Assembly: GCA_037440525.1 (NCBI GenBank)
Contig: JBBITW010000156.1
Span: 1-8,161 of the forward strand
Direction of reading: 5' to 3'
Length of the DNA: 8,161 nucleotides
Origin: JBBITW01 sp037440525
GTDB lineage: Bacteria > Desulfobacterota > BSN033 > UBA1163
Part shown: one piece after another, positions 6,535-8,161 of the stretch
Numbering within the stretch: the stretch's first letter is position 1
Layout: each line of letters starts with the position of its first letter
Notes under the pieces: model-generated
The model's database searches: none
Told to the model about the DNA's origin: nothing
Seen by the model: the letters and a program-made list of their open reading frames with translations, nothing else
Position numbers and translations under genes: made by a program

Positions 6535-6692
6535 ATAATAGTTAGAGGGGACATCTCCAAAAAATCCTATCCCCACTTAAAACCCCTTACTTCTCTCCCA
6601 ATTTTAAATGGATCAAGAATGGATCTTCTTATCGGGATATAATCTCTCAATTAAAGATGACTCTGAAAAACCCTGAATTATGGAATAAGATG

Positions 6693-7781
6693 TTACTTTC
6701 GGATTTCTTTCTCCCTCTCTGCGTTATACTTTTCTATCAAACTTATCAACTTATTATATACAGGTCTTGCCTGTAGCCCTTTTGCCTCAAGCTTTGAAAG
6801 AAAATCATCATGTATTGGTTTTGAGAGTTCTTTGATCTTTGCCATATCCCTTCCGGGAAGGGTGATAACCTCTCCTACCTCTTTCCATTTGTTTCTATTA
6901 ATATTGTCCATTACCATGGCATAGCCTCTGGCAAATAGCTCTGCACCAGCTATTCCGGCGACGCTCATTATCTGATCCTGAATCTCCTTGGGAAAGCTAT
7001 TCCATGTATTGAGATTCATCACAGTATGGTAAGCAAAAACATAAAGCTCAATATCGGTTCGGTATTTTGCGATTTCATAAAACCTGAAGTCCATTGGTGC
7101 CCCTCCACCTGACCATGTGCCGCTTACAACCCCTTTCTCCAATGATGAATATATCTCTGGAGTAGGTATTGGTACTGGAACAGCACCCATTGCGCTTGTT
7201 GCGGCTATGGGAGCGGCCCCCTGGGCCACTATCTTCATACCTTTAAGGTCTTCCAAAGAACGGACAGGTTTTGTTGTGTAAAGGTGGTATCCAGTGCCAG
7301 CAATGAGATGAAGGATTTTAACTCCTGAGTATTGCTTGTCATATAATTCTTTGAAATGCTCATAAAGAGCCATACTGGTTCGGACACCAACAAGGGAATC
7401 ATAGAAGCCAAGAAGGGGTAGCTGAAACATTTCGGTCAGAGGAAATCGTCCGGGGTTGGCACCAACTGAAATCCAGCTCATATCAGCAATGCCATTGACT
7501 ACCATATCATATTGCTCCGTTTTCTTACCCAACATCTGGGCAGGATAGTAGGTCACCTTGACTCTATTATCGGTTGCCTTCTCTATGTTCTTTGCCAGTG
7601 GAACTGCATAATTCTTGGAAAGAAACCCGGTTAGAGGTGCATCCGTAGCAAATCTTAGTTCCCACACCTTTTTTGCTGTTGGAGTCTGTTGGGCATCTAC
7701 TGAAATACCCCATAACATATTAAACAATAGAACCGTAAAAAACACAATAACGATCTTTATTAATAATCCTCTCTCCTTCAT
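6693..7781 (-). CDS. TRAP transporter solute-binding protein, DctP family
   Basis: Periplasmic ligand-binding subunit, 362 residues, a typical DctP length. It has a signal peptide with a basic start (MKERGLLIK), a hydrophobic core to about 24 and a likely cleavage site after VDA (28-30). Mature motifs follow: WELRFATDAP (40-49), VVNGIADMSW (94-103), SLEDLKGMKI (175-184), MGAVPVPIPTPEIYSSLEKGVVSG (198-221) and YHTVMNLNTWNSFPKEIQ further on. Many DctP proteins have an Arg just after GxKI that binds the substrate carboxylate; here that position is Val185, followed by AQGAAP. The ligand may therefore be bound differently. ATG 7781 has AGGAGG at ideal distance. It is the first gene of the cluster, with its permease downstream. 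The role is clear, the ligand is not. Confidence 0.95.
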   Translation of the reverse strand: MKERGLLIKIVIVFFTVLLFNMLWGISVDAQQTPTAKKVWELRFATDAPLTGFLSKNYAVPLAKNIEKATDNRVKVTYYPAQMLGKKTEQYDMVVNGIADMSWISVGANPGRFPLTEMFQLPLLGFYDSLVGVRTSMALYEHFKELYDKQYSGVKILHLIAGTGYHLYTTKPVRSLEDLKGMKIVAQGAAPIAATSAMGAVPVPIPTPEIYSSLEKGVVSGTWSGGGAPMDFRFYEIAKYRTDIELYVFAYHTVMNLNTWNSFPKEIQDQIMSVAGIAGAELFARGYAMVMDNINRNKWKEVGEVITLPGRDMAKIKELSKPIHDDFLSKLEAKGLQARPVYNKLISLIEKYNAEREKEIRK

Positions 7782-7785
7782 TTTC

Positions 7786-7792
7786 TCCTCCT
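7786..7792 (-). promoter_or_regulatory. Strong ribosome-binding site of dctP
   Basis: On the minus strand AAGGAGGAG is followed by four A and ATG 7781. It is the best Shine-Dalgarno sequence in the operon, in contrast to dctQM, which shows none. This fits a need for more binding protein than permease. Confidence 0.75.
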
Positions 7793-7827
7793 TATTTATA
7801 TTTCTAAAATTTCGCTCTTAATAGAAA

Positions 7828-7855
7828 ACTTTACAGTTTTTTTTAATATTGTCAA
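7828..7855 (-). promoter_or_regulatory. Candidate sigma-70-type promoter for the TRAP/selenoprotein operon
   Basis: A perfect -35 TTGACA (7855-7850) is followed after 16 bases by TAAAGT (7833-7828), a 4/6 match to the -10 consensus, preceded by TG. It would start transcription about 40 bases before dctP ATG 7781. The A-rich spacer supports it; the weak -10 and lack of experimental data limit confidence. Confidence 0.45.
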
Positions 7856-7894
7856 TAAAGAAATTAGAGGGCTATTAAAAAGTGGTTGGTTTGA

Positions 7895-8034
7895 AGGTTA
7901 AGGCTAAGAAGCCAGTTTTGTTTATAGGTTAGGTGATTGGTCTTTCTGCCACAGGTGGATTCGCCTCTGGTAGAAAAGATTTCCTTCACCCATTCACTTT
8001 GCCTAAACCGGCTTCCTAACCTTTGCCTTAACCT
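7895..8034. repeat. 140-bp hairpin-forming inverted repeat upstream of dctP
   Basis: The ends are AGGTTAAGGC (7895-7904) and its perfect complement 8025-8034. Further in, GAAGCCAGTT (7908-7917) matches the complement of 8006-8015 with one mismatch. Near the centre TCTGCCACAGG pairs imperfectly with CCTCTGGTAGA. The whole block could fold into one long hairpin. It differs from the two MITE copies, is probably another dispersed non-coding repeat, and carries no credible gene. Confidence 0.6.
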
Positions 8035-8075
8035 GAATATTTTCACTATTCGTGGGAGGCCAAGCGGCAATGACA

Positions 8076-8087
8076 ATTGTTAACAAT
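8076..8087. promoter_or_regulatory. Perfect 12-bp palindrome ATTGTTAACAAT
   Basis: Fully self-complementary 12-mer about 295 bases upstream of dctP, beyond the hairpin repeat. Its size and A/T-rich symmetry fit a binding site for a dimeric regulator, but no regulator gene is in the window and there is no second copy. Confidence 0.25.
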
Positions 8088-8126
8088 CGCTTAAAAGAAA
8101 ATCACAAATTTTGGGGTCAAAGCTAC

Positions 8127-8147
8127 ATTATACACTTTACTTAAGTA
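8127..8147 (-). promoter_or_regulatory. TATAAT hexamer next to palindrome TACTTAAGTA
   Basis: On the minus strand a perfect TATAAT (8132-8127) is preceded by the 10-bp palindrome TACTTAAGTA (8138-8147), which would occupy the promoter spacer. The -35 (TTTACC-like, short spacing) is poor. This could be a regulated distal promoter for the operon, reading through the hairpin repeat, but the evidence is thin. Confidence 0.25.
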
Positions 8148-8161
8148 GGTAAATGTGGTAA

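Larger units (their letters stand above)
6315..6692. other. 378-base gap inside the TRAP cluster, mostly repeat element
   Basis: There is no coding frame here. About half is MITE copy 2 (6352-6534). The remaining 158 bases next to dctP (6535-6692) are A/T-rich and show no recognisable promoter or hairpin. Most dctP-dctQM pairs are closely spaced, so this gap looks like the result of an insertion. Confidence 0.6.

Noticed and set aside
7864..8076. Minus-strand 70-residue ORF upstream of dctP
   Set aside because: It is read from the two arms of the 140-bp inverted repeat, has no family resemblance and no clear ribosome-binding site.
8067..8077. Third fragment of the MITE-like element (shared 11-mer GCAATGACAAT with 6505-6515)
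   Set aside because: Only 11 bases match and the surrounding modules and terminal repeats are absent; likely chance or a very old remnant.

Overview
The window looks like part of a bacterial chromosome that is moderately AT-rich in its genes and strongly AT-rich between them. Three things suggest an anaerobic Desulfobacterota/Deltaproteobacteria-like organism. One gene needs UGA recoding as selenocysteine. There is a binding-protein-dependent TRAP transporter. A membrane-anchored GcvH-like protein of a type I associate with sulfate reducers and relatives is also present. The taxonomic call is inference; no rRNA or other marker gene is present.

Left region (1-880). A small four-helix-bundle protein (23S rRNA intervening-sequence / bAvd-like family) is on the + strand. 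It lies between two perfect 55-bp direct repeats, 1-55 and 513-567. The right-hand repeat breaks into the middle of a minus-strand gene for a membrane-anchored GcvH/lipoyl-like protein. That gene loses its C-terminal half and ends in a short tail encoded by repeat DNA. The simplest reading is a mobile 4HB cassette that interrupted the gcvH-like gene.

Region 881-1444 has no gene. It holds A/T-rich palindromes and, at 1280-1425, a 146-bp MITE-like element with terminal inverted repeats.

Main region (1445-7781, all minus strand, read right to left). The order is a DctP-type TRAP solute-binding protein, a fused DctQM TRAP permease, a 569-residue UGSC-family selenoprotein, and a PanE/ApbA-family 2-ketoacid (ketopantoate-type) reductase. 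The selenoprotein would be split into two ORFs by standard gene callers. Its in-frame UGA lies in a U-G-T-C redox-type motif and is followed at the right distance by a 7-bp stem with a GUUU loop, as expected for a bacterial SECIS element. The cluster plausibly imports a small organic (probably carboxylated) compound and processes it with a selenium/thiol enzyme and an NAD(P)H-dependent reductase. The substrate cannot be read from the sequence.

A second, inverted copy of the MITE-like element (6352-6534) sits between dctP and dctQM. It carries a terminator-like hairpin facing the direction of operon transcription, so it may lower permease expression relative to the binding protein. Upstream of dctP (7782-8161) are a good ribosome-binding site, a plausible sigma-70-type promoter, a third hairpin-forming repeat (7895-8034) and two short perfect palindromes.
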